Below, in pieces: positions 1 to 5,210 of a stretch of 8,516 nucleotides of DNA. The translations under genes and the position numbers were made by a program. This stretch comes from an uncultured Eubacteriales bacterium. GTDB taxonomy: Bacteria > Bacillota > Clostridia > Oscillospirales > Acutalibacteraceae. The notes under the pieces are model-generated. The model did not search any database. It was given only the letters and a program-made list of their open reading frames with translations, and was not told the DNA's origin. The stretch lies in the NCBI GenBank assembly GCA_902462035.1, contig CABQAC010000080.1, positions 1 through 8,516 of the forward strand, read 5' to 3'. The number at the start of each line of letters is the position of its first letter. Within the stretch, counting starts at the first letter, position 1.

Positions 1-281
1 GCGAACACCGGCACGCCCTCGCTGTCCGCACGCAGCCGGGCGTCCTCATCCAGCGCGGCGTCCTCCGCCAGCACAACGCAGGCAATGTCGGCAAGCACCG
101 CGACCGCCATGGCGTTGATATTGCCCATGACCGTTATCCAGGCATCTCCGGCGCTTGCGCGGCCCATCACCCAACTGAGCAAATCGCCGCAGTAACAGCC
201 GGAAACTTCCCGATCCATGTTTTCCGAGCCGCCGGCCAGCAAACGAAGGTTTAACGAGCCCGCCAAATCCCGCACCGTCAT
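1..281 (-). CDS. DRTGG-domain-like protein, second copy (partial, 3' end outside window)
   Basis: The reading frame opens with ATG at 281 and stays open to the window edge, giving 93 residues that begin MTVRDLAGSLNLRLLAGG. The start overlaps the stop of the hydrogenase-like gene as ATGA (278-281), and GGGGAGAGCGGAGA just upstream serves as the ribosome binding site, so the two genes are probably translationally coupled. The layout (short N-terminal helix, a Cys-containing turn at CYCGDLLSWVM near residues 29-39, then a strand-helix unit ending in CVVLAED) matches the small DRTGG-domain proteins of Clostridia, which are about 110-120 residues long. It aligns by eye with the other DRTGG protein of this operon, but is more diverged. 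The biochemical function of these stand-alone proteins is unknown; they recur beside hydrogenase-like and RsbW-like genes. Only about 20-25 residues should be missing. Family assignment is good; function is not assigned. Confidence 0.8.
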   Translation of the reverse strand, partial: MTVRDLAGSLNLRLLAGGSENMDREVSGCYCGDLLSWVMGRASAGDAWITVMGNINAMAVAVLADIACVVLAEDAALDEDARLRADSEGVPVF

Positions 282-1630
282 TCTCCGCTCTCCCCTTTCA
301 AAGCGCCGGGCGTTTCCCCGCTCTTTTCCTTGGGCACGGCCCGCACCGGCGGAATGGTTCCTCCTAGGGAGGACAGGGCCGTCTCCACGCTCTGCAGCTG
401 TTCCCGCATTACAAAAATACAATCGGTTTCGCTGGCCAGGCCGCGCACAATGTCCTCGGCCAGCGCCCGGCAGGACGGCGCGCCGCAGGAGCCGCAGTCA
501 AGCCCAGGGAAACAGCCTTCCATCCGCTCGATGTCGTTCATCATCTGCAGCGCCTGCTCCATATCGTCCGACAGCTTCATCACCGGCGCGAATTGAAGGG
601 GCGCGTCCCACGCCATATTGCCCGGTATGGATTCGGACAGATGGTTGCAGGACACCGGCAGGTACTTGCGCAGCCGCTGCAGCCGCGCTTTGGCCACATA
701 TGGGTTTTCCACCGTCAGAACCCCGCCCACGCAGCCGCCCCAGCAGGCGTTCAGTTCCACAAACTCCACCTCTCCAATGCGCTCGTCCTCCATTTCCTCC
801 AGCACATGGATGACGTTTTCGATACCGTCGGCGGCCAGATATTTTTCGTTGAGCAGGGCGGCGGATTCCCCGCCGCTGCCTGCCCAGCCCACGCCGATAA
901 TACCGGATTTGGACAAAGGCCTGGTCTCCTGAATCTTTTTCATTTTTTCGGCCAGCAGGGGGAAAACTTCGCTCATGGAAACCACGCAGTCCACCGCCGA
1001 CGCCTTGGGGCCGATGGGCACCACCACGTCGGTGACTTTGGCCGGGCATGGAGCGATAAAAGTGACTCCAATCTCCTTGGGGTCAAGCCCCGTGCGGGCG
1101 GCGGCCTCCTTTTTGGCCATTTGGGCCGCCATCTCCATAGGGGCGTTAAGCGGAAGCACGTGGCCGCATAAATCCGGAAAACGCACCCGGATCAGCCGCA
1201 CCACTGCCGGGCAGGCGGAGGAAATGACCGGCAACCGCAGTTTTTTTTCGTTCATCAACTGCCGTGTGGCGTCGCTGACCAGCTCCGCCGCCCTGGAGAC
1301 CTCGTATACCTCGTCAAAGCCCAATTCCTGCAGGGCGGTCAGCACCAGGTCGATGTCGTCCAGGTTGCTGAACTGCCCGTAAAGCGAAGGGGCGGGCAGG
1401 GCGATTTTATACCGCCAGTCGAACGCCCGCTCCAGCGGATCCACCATGGCCTTTTTTGCGTGGTGAGGGCAAACCCGGATGCACTGGCCGCAGTCGGTGC
1501 ACCGTTCCGCGATGATTTGGGCTTTGCCGCCCCGCACCCGGATGGCCTCGGTGGGACAGCGCTTGATGCAGTTGGTGCAGCCCATACATTTGTCGCTGTC
1601 CAAATAAACGGAATGAAAAAAGATGTTCAT
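278..1630 (-). CDS. [FeFe]-hydrogenase-like iron-sulfur protein, putative redox/H2 sensor
   Basis: 450 residues. Domains in order: two 4Fe-4S ferredoxin clusters (C15, C18, C21, C25 and C44, C47, C50, C54, each CxxCxxCxxxCP); a [FeFe]-hydrogenase large-subunit domain (about 75-325); and a C-terminal Fes-type 4Fe-4S motif (C373, C379, C382, C387). All four H-cluster cysteines are kept: C140 in SSACP, C195 in APCPAK, and C296 and C300 in ELNACWGGC; the Lys of motif 2 (K198) is also kept. However, the proton-relay Cys of TSCCP is Ala139 and the Met of MPC is Ala193. Known catalytic HydA enzymes carry Cys and Met there, so this resembles sensory-type (group C/D-like) proteins, though it has no PAS domain. 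I chose ATG 1630 because AAAGGA sits 8-9 nt upstream of it; the ATG at 1639 would abut that site. The last 40 residues are low-complexity. It could still turn over H2 slowly; the sensor role is inferred. Confidence 0.88.
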   Translation of the reverse strand: MNIFFHSVYLDSDKCMGCTNCIKRCPTEAIRVRGGKAQIIAERCTDCGQCIRVCPHHAKKAMVDPLERAFDWRYKIALPAPSLYGQFSNLDDIDLVLTALQELGFDEVYEVSRAAELVSDATRQLMNEKKLRLPVISSACPAVVRLIRVRFPDLCGHVLPLNAPMEMAAQMAKKEAAARTGLDPKEIGVTFIAPCPAKVTDVVVPIGPKASAVDCVVSMSEVFPLLAEKMKKIQETRPLSKSGIIGVGWAGSGGESAALLNEKYLAADGIENVIHVLEEMEDERIGEVEFVELNACWGGCVGGVLTVENPYVAKARLQRLRKYLPVSCNHLSESIPGNMAWDAPLQFAPVMKLSDDMEQALQMMNDIERMEGCFPGLDCGSCGAPSCRALAEDIVRGLASETDCIFVMREQLQSVETALSSLGGTIPPVRAVPKEKSGETPGALKGESGE

Positions 1631-1639
1631 GATGACCAT

Positions 1640-1752
1640 CCTTTCGTCATAACTGGGATGTCTGCCCGCATAGCGCGGGTTATATCGTCTTTATTCCCGG
1701 CGGCAAGGGCAACCCCGGCCGTAAGATCCTTTTTTCAGCCGCAGCGCCGGAA
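1640..1752 (-). other. Intra-operon gap with possible weak internal promoter and small hairpin
   Basis: This gap of about 113 bp separates the RsbW-like gene from the hydrogenase-like gene, whereas the other junctions in the operon overlap. I see no credible ORF in it. On the minus strand, TTGCCG (1701-1706) and TATAAC (1679-1684) are 16 nt apart, a 4/6 plus 5/6 match to a sigma-A promoter. This could give the hydrogenase-like gene and the downstream DRTGG gene their own transcript. A 5-bp hairpin CCCGC-GCTAT-GCGGG (1665-1679) overlaps the start of that transcript. It has no U-tract, so it is not a terminator. The promoter call is weak. Confidence 0.3.
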
Positions 1753-2184
1753 TCATCCATTCTGGTCGGCGCGCACGGTCAGGTAAACCGTGGTACCCAC
1801 CCCAAGTTCGGTTTCGATCCGCATTTCGTCGGTATATTTTTTCATGTTGGGCAGCCCCATTCCGGCGCCGAAGCCCAACGACCGCACCGTGTCCGGCGCG
1901 GTGGAATACCCTTCTTGCATGGCCTTTTCCACGTCCGCAATCCCCGGGCCGTGGTCGGTCAGCTGGATTTCCACCCGGTCGGGAAATATTTCGACCTCGG
2001 CCTCGCCGCCGCCGGCGTGGATGACCATATTGATCTCGCCCTCGTACATGGCGATGGCAACCCGGCGTACGGCGCCCGGCGGGTACCCCAGTTTTTTGAG
2101 CGTCTGCTTGACCAGGCCGGAGGCCTCCCCCGCCCGGGTAAAATCATCCCCCGGCACCTGGTACCGCGCTTTCAGCGCGCTCAT
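1753..2184 (-). CDS. RsbW-like ATP-binding protein (anti-sigma factor / GHKL serine kinase family)
   Basis: 143 residues, the usual length for RsbW/SpoIIAB-type anti-sigma regulatory factors. The GHKL ATPase motifs are in order: N-box EGEINMVIHA (48-57, with the Asn at 52 and His at 56), G1 box DHGPGI (77-82) and G2 box GFGAGMGLPNMKKY (104-117). There is no sensor or dimerisation domain, so it is a stand-alone ATPase module rather than a full histidine kinase. The family binds ATP and in known members phosphorylates an anti-anti-sigma partner or sequesters a sigma factor; no such partner is encoded here. The start at 2184 overlaps the stop of the DRTGG gene as ATGA and gives a protein beginning MSALKARYQVPGDDF; a longer in-frame extension upstream would run through the DRTGG gene and is not used. 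Its target is probably another product of this operon, which is inference. Confidence 0.9.
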   Translation of the reverse strand: MSALKARYQVPGDDFTRAGEASGLVKQTLKKLGYPPGAVRRVAIAMYEGEINMVIHAGGGEAEVEIFPDRVEIQLTDHGPGIADVEKAMQEGYSTAPDTVRSLGFGAGMGLPNMKKYTDEMRIETELGVGTTVYLTVRADQNG

Positions 2185-2528
2185 GCCCCCACGCCCCCGC
2201 GCAGCCCCTGCTGGTACAGCAGGCCGCAGGCGGTAAACATGGGCAGCCGGGTTTTCAGCAGTACAATGCCCATCTCCTCCGCCAGGCCGATCATGGCGGC
2301 GTCCGGCTCCTTGCCGCGGACAAAAACGATGCAGCGCATGTCCATCATTTCCGCTGTGCGCACCACTTGGGGATTGACCATTCCGGTCAGCAGCACCGAC
2401 TGGTCTTTGACGTACGCCAGCACGTCGCTCATCATGTCGCTGCCGCAGGCCGAGTGCAGTTCCAGGCTGAAATCTTCGCCCCAAACCACCTGCGCGTCCA
2501 GTATGGTAATGAGTTTCTGAATTGTCAT
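2181..2528 (-). CDS. DRTGG-domain protein
   Basis: 115 residues, the standard length for stand-alone DRTGG proteins (Pfam PF07085 type). Recognisable blocks are MTIQKLITILDAQVVWGED at the N-terminus, HSACGSDMMSDVLAYVKDQ (about 29-47), LLTGMVNPQVVRTAEMMDM, CIVFVRGKEPD, and a C-terminal MFTACGLLYQQGL. The domain is also found in HPr-kinase-like and phosphotransacetylase proteins; for these small versions no reaction is established. Two conserved cysteines (in SACGSD and FTACG) could be redox-active or bind a metal, which is speculation. ATG 2528 is chosen because AAAGGGG lies about 9 nt upstream and a promoter lies about 65-90 bp upstream; the longer frame from 2690 would translate straight through that promoter. 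It is the first gene of the operon, and its stop overlaps the next start as ATGA. Confidence 0.9.
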   Translation of the reverse strand: MTIQKLITILDAQVVWGEDFSLELHSACGSDMMSDVLAYVKDQSVLLTGMVNPQVVRTAEMMDMRCIVFVRGKEPDAAMIGLAEEMGIVLLKTRLPMFTACGLLYQQGLRGGVGA

Positions 2529-2568
2529 GACCCAGCGCCCCTTTTCTACTCGTAAATTCCGCTTATCC

Positions 2569-2582
2569 GCCGGAAAACCGGC
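2569..2582 (-). other. Small hairpin in the 5' leader of the hydrogenase-type operon
   Basis: GCCGG-TTTT-CCGGC on the minus strand forms a 5-bp perfect stem with a tetraloop. It starts only a few bases after the predicted transcription start (about 2586). No U-run follows, so it is more likely an mRNA 5'-end stabiliser or chance than a terminator. Confidence 0.3.
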
Positions 2583-2592
2583 TTTTAGTACC

Positions 2593-2620
2593 ATTATATC
2601 AGGTTTTTCGTCCGGTTCAA
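2593..2620 (-). promoter_or_regulatory. Sigma-A promoter of the hydrogenase-type operon (extended -10)
   Basis: On the minus strand, TTGAAC (2615-2620) is followed after 16 nt by a perfect TATAAT (2593-2598), preceded by TG at the extended -10 position (TGATATAAT, 2593-2601). Transcription would start near 2586, leaving a leader of about 58 nt before ATG 2528. The match is strong enough that the operon probably has substantial basal expression. I see no clear palindromic operator, such as a Rex or Fur site, overlapping it. Confidence 0.75.
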
Positions 2621-2696
2621 CAAAAATAAAGCGGCGCGGCATTCTTTTCCATCCATATCGCAAAATGAAGTCCCTCAAACCCCATTCCAACCCGCG

Positions 2697-2729
2697 AAAA
2701 AAAGCGAAAAAGCCCGCCCTGGGGCGGAC
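2697..2729 (-). terminator. Minus-strand Rho-independent terminator-like hairpin
   Basis: Read on the minus strand, GTCCGCC-CCAG-GGCGGGC forms a 7-bp stem with one G-U pair and a tetraloop (2712-2729). It is followed by TTTTT, CGC and a run of seven T (2697-2711). The shape is that of an intrinsic terminator facing the hydrogenase-type operon, yet no annotated minus-strand gene lies upstream of it; serC is on the plus strand. It sits just upstream of the serC -35 box and about 75 bp upstream of the operon promoter, so it may block antisense transcripts coming out of serC. On the plus strand it has no T-run. Confidence 0.55.
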
Positions 2730-2736
2730 AAACGAC

Positions 2737-2765
2737 TTGACTATTCCCGATGCAAAATCTATAAT
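2737..2765 (+). promoter_or_regulatory. Sigma-A promoter of serC-serA
   Basis: TTGACT (2737-2742) and a perfect TATAAT (2760-2765) are separated by 17 nt, which is 5/6 plus 6/6 to consensus at ideal spacing. The start should fall near 2772, giving a leader of about 40 nt, AT-rich and too short for a T-box or known riboswitch. The Shine-Dalgarno is an atypical run of five G (2799-2803), 9 nt before ATG 2813. Confidence 0.85.
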
Positions 2766-2812
2766 ACCTTTATATTGTTTTCTTCATAAATTAATAACGG
2801 GGGTTCGATCAA

Positions 2813-3898
2813 ATGGCCAGAGTCTATAATTTCTCCGCGGGGCCTTCCATGCTGCCCGAGTCGGTTCTCCGGCGCGCTGCCGGCGAAATGCTGGATTACA
2901 ACGGATCCGGGCAGTCGGTCATGGAAATGTCCCACCGCTCCAAGGTGTACGAGGGAATCATCCAGAACGCCGAAGCCCTGCTCCGCGAACTGATGAATAT
3001 TCCGGACAATTATAAGGTGCTGTTCCTGCAGGGCGGCGCTTCCACCCAGTTCGCCATGGTTCCCCTGAACCTGATGAACGGCAGCGGCAAGGCGGATTTT
3101 GTCATCACCGGCCAGTGGGCCAACAAAGCGTACCAAGAGGCCGCCCGCTACGGCGACGCCCATATCGTCGCGTCCAGCAAGGATCAAACCTTCTCCTACA
3201 TACCCGAACTGGATCCCGCAACCTTCTCGAAGGACGCGGATTATTTCCACATTTGCCTGAACAATACCATTTACGGCACAGTATACCACACCTTGCCCCA
3301 GACCGGCAGCGTGCCGCTGGTGGCGGACATCTCCTCCTGCATCTTATCCGAACCCATCGACGTGTCCAAATTCGGCCTGCTGTACGCCGGCGCCCAAAAG
3401 AACATGGCGCCCGCCGGCCTGACCGTGGTCATTGTGCGGGAGGATTTGGTCGGCAAGGCCCGGGATATCACCCCCACCATGCTCAACTACCAGACCCACG
3501 TGGACAACGGTTCCATGTACAACACCCCGCCCTGCTACCCCATCTATATGTCGATGCTGGTGCTGGAATGGCTGAAAAATGAAATCGGAGGCCTTTCCGC
3601 GATGAAAGCCATCAACGAGAAAAAGGCCGGGCTGCTGTACGATTTCCTGGATCAATCCAAGCTGTTCCGCGGCACCGTGGCCAAAAAAGACCGTTCCCTG
3701 ATGAACGTTCCCTTTGTCACCGGCAGCGACGAATTGGACGCAAAGTTTGTCAAGGAATCCGTCGCGGCCGGGTTTGTCAACCTGAAGGGCCACCGCTCGG
3801 TCGGCGGTATGCGCGCGTCCATTTATAACGCGATGCCGGTGGAAGGCGTGGAAAAGCTGGTTGCATTTATGAAGGATTTCGAAGCGCAAAACCTGTAA
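2813..3898 (+). CDS. serC: Phosphoserine aminotransferase
   Basis: 361 residues, the normal length for SerC. The enzyme is a cytosolic PLP-dependent class V aminotransferase that converts 3-phosphohydroxypyruvate and glutamate to O-phosphoserine and 2-oxoglutarate, the second step of serine synthesis. Visible signatures are NFSAGPSMLP (6-15), HRS (41-43, which binds the substrate phosphate in known structures), GGAST (74-78, PLP phosphate binding), the Schiff-base lysine K196 in YAGAQKNMAPAG, and the C-terminal GHRSVGGMRASIYNAMP block (326-342). ATG 2813 fits the usual MxRVYNFSAGP N-terminus and the short leader. serA follows after 85 bp on the same strand, so both committed steps are probably co-transcribed. 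In some bacteria SerC also acts in pyridoxal phosphate synthesis; nothing here indicates that. Confidence 0.97.
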   Translation: MARVYNFSAGPSMLPESVLRRAAGEMLDYNGSGQSVMEMSHRSKVYEGIIQNAEALLRELMNIPDNYKVLFLQGGASTQFAMVPLNLMNGSGKADFVITGQWANKAYQEAARYGDAHIVASSKDQTFSYIPELDPATFSKDADYFHICLNNTIYGTVYHTLPQTGSVPLVADISSCILSEPIDVSKFGLLYAGAQKNMAPAGLTVVIVREDLVGKARDITPTMLNYQTHVDNGSMYNTPPCYPIYMSMLVLEWLKNEIGGLSAMKAINEKKAGLLYDFLDQSKLFRGTVAKKDRSLMNVPFVTGSDELDAKFVKESVAAGFVNLKGHRSVGGMRASIYNAMPVEGVEKLVAFMKDFEAQNL

Positions 3899-3926
3899 TG
3901 ACGCGCAAGGACTTCTCGGCAGCATT

Positions 3927-3954
3927 AACGGGGCGGATGGTATCCGCCCCGTTT
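3927..3954 (+). terminator. Intercistronic hairpin between serC and serA (partial terminator or processing element)
   Basis: AACGGGGCGGAT-GGT-ATCCGCCCCGTT forms a 12-bp perfect stem with a 3-nt loop, starting 29 nt after the serC stop. It ends in only three T before CATC, so it is a weak intrinsic terminator at best. It could lower serA expression relative to serC or protect the serC mRNA 3' end. No separate serA promoter is evident in the 85-bp gap, so complete termination is unlikely. Confidence 0.55.
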
Positions 3955-3983
3955 CATCACGATTTGGAAGGGAAGATACAATC

Positions 3984-5141
3984 ATGTTTCAGATTCAGAC
4001 GCTTAATAAAATCAGCGAGGCGGGTCTTGACCGGTTTGGTTCCAACTATGTCTGCGGCGACCAGATGGAAAGCCCGGACGCCGTGCTGGTGCGTTCCGCC
4101 TCCATGCACGAGACGGCGTTCCCCCCAACCTTAAAGGCCATTGCCCGGGCGGGCGCCGGCGTCAACAACATTCCGGTGGAAAAATGCAGCGAAAAAGGCA
4201 TTGTCGTGTTCAACACTCCCGGCGCCAACGCCAACGCGGTCAAGGAACTGGTCATCGCCGGGCTGCTTTTGTCCTCCCGCAAAATCGTTCCCGCCATCCA
4301 GTGGGCCAAAACCCTCAAAGGCGAAGGGGCCAATGTCTCCAAGCTGGTGGAAAAAGGCAAGGGCGCCTTTGTCGGTCCCGAAATCCGCGGCAAAAAACTG
4401 GGCGTTATCGGCCTGGGCGCCATCGGCATCCTGGTGGCCAACGCCGCCAGCGCCCTGGGCATGGAAGTGTACGGCTACGATCCGTACCTGTCGGTCAACG
4501 CCGCATGGGGGCTTTCCCACAAGGTGCACCATGCCATGACCCTGGACGAAATTTTTACTACCAGCGATTATATTACCGTCCATGTGCCCCTGACGCCGGA
4601 CACCAAGGAAATGATTCACGCCGGCACCCTGGCGACCATGAAGGACGGCGTGCGGATTCTCAACTTTGCCCGGGGTGACCTGGTCAATGATGCCGACGTT
4701 CTCGCGGCGCTCCAGTCCGGCAAAATGGCCGCTTATGTCACCGACTTCCCGTCGGACGACATGCTGGATGTGGAAAACGTCATCGCCATCCCCCACCTGG
4801 GCGCCTCCACGCCTGAGTCGGAGGACAACTGCGCCCGGATGGCGGCGGATGAACTGATCAATTTCCTGGAGAACGGCAACATCGTCAACTCGGTCAATAT
4901 GCCCACCGTGGATATGCCCCGGGTGGGCGACGCGCGGATTTGCGTGATTCATAAAAACATCCCCAACATGCTCACCCAAATTTCCGCCGTGGTTTCCGAG
5001 GCCGGCATCAACATTGAAAACATGCAGAGTGTCTCTAAAAAAGATTACGCCTATACCATCCTGGATACCGCGGGCAAGGTGGAAAGCGGCGACCGCATCC
5101 TCGCCATCGAGGGCGTTGTCAGCGTGCGCATCATCCACTGA
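3984..5141 (+). CDS. serA: D-3-phosphoglycerate dehydrogenase, short ACT-containing form
   Basis: 385 residues, matching the roughly 390-residue SerA class that has an ACT domain but no intervening ASB domain. It oxidises 3-phosphoglycerate to 3-phosphohydroxypyruvate with NAD, the first step of serine synthesis, feeding SerC. The NAD-binding loop is GVIGLGAIG (140-148). The 2-hydroxyacid-dehydrogenase triad is R230 (NFARGDLV), an acidic position in TDFPSDDM (257-260), and H271 (IPHLGAST). The acidic residue appears to be Asp where most homologues carry Glu. The ACT domain covers about 317-385 (ARICVIHKNIPNMLTQIS) and in homologues mediates serine feedback. The start has a good Shine-Dalgarno, GGAAGGGAAG, 8 nt upstream. 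Co-transcription with serC is likely. Confidence 0.95.
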   Translation: MFQIQTLNKISEAGLDRFGSNYVCGDQMESPDAVLVRSASMHETAFPPTLKAIARAGAGVNNIPVEKCSEKGIVVFNTPGANANAVKELVIAGLLLSSRKIVPAIQWAKTLKGEGANVSKLVEKGKGAFVGPEIRGKKLGVIGLGAIGILVANAASALGMEVYGYDPYLSVNAAWGLSHKVHHAMTLDEIFTTSDYITVHVPLTPDTKEMIHAGTLATMKDGVRILNFARGDLVNDADVLAALQSGKMAAYVTDFPSDDMLDVENVIAIPHLGASTPESEDNCARMAADELINFLENGNIVNSVNMPTVDMPRVGDARICVIHKNIPNMLTQISAVVSEAGINIENMQSVSKKDYAYTILDTAGKVESGDRILAIEGVVSVRIIH

Positions 5142-5157
5142 CTTCTTTCAGCGTCGT

Positions 5158-5203
5158 AAAAAAGGGAGGAACCGGACGATACCGGTTCCTCCCTTTTTGT
5201 TTT
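5158..5203. terminator. Strong bidirectional terminator between serA and the surface-protein gene
   Basis: AAAAAGGGAGGAACCGG (5159-5175) pairs perfectly over 17 bp with 5182-5198 around an ACGATA loop. The stem has A-runs on its left and T-runs on its right, followed by GTTTT on the plus strand and TTTTTTACG on the minus strand, so it works in both directions. It begins 17 nt after the serA stop and lies 8-13 nt past the minus-strand surface-protein stop (5211-5213), serving both convergent units. Confidence 0.93.
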
Positions 5204-5210
5204 CCCGCGG

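Noticed and set aside
217..1171. Plus-strand open frames over the hydrogenase-like gene
   Set aside because: They are Pro/Arg/Ser- or His-rich shadows of a gene with intact cysteine motifs on the other strand.
278..1630. Catalytic HydA-type H2-evolving hydrogenase
   Set aside because: The proton-relay Cys and motif-2 Met are replaced by Ala and the neighbours are signalling-type, so a sensor-like role fits better.
1631..1639. Upstream ATG at 1639 for the hydrogenase-like gene
   Set aside because: The AAAGGA ribosome binding site would touch or overlap this ATG, but it is well spaced for ATG 1630.
1665..1679. Intrinsic terminator in the gap before the hydrogenase-like gene
   Set aside because: The stem is only 5 bp with no T-run on either strand at the right place.
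2185..2484. N-terminal extension of the RsbW-like protein from 2484
   Set aside because: It runs in the wrong frame through the DRTGG gene and is low-complexity Arg/Gly/Pro; the ATGA overlap at 2181-2184 gives the right family length.
2529..2690. N-terminal extension of the DRTGG protein starting at 2690
   Set aside because: The added residues would be encoded across a near-perfect promoter and match no part of the family; ATG 2528 has a ribosome binding site and gives the standard length.
2772..2812. T-box or serine-responsive riboswitch ahead of serC
   Set aside because: The predicted leader is only about 40 nt and AT-rich, with no stem or T-box sequence.
3344..3985. 213-codon open frame antisense to serC
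   Set aside because: It is a composition shadow of serC with no recognisable domain and spans the intercistronic hairpin.
4131..5138. 335-codon open frame antisense to serA
   Set aside because: It mirrors a high-GC gene with clear SerA motifs and has the His/Gly/Asp-rich composition of an antisense shadow.
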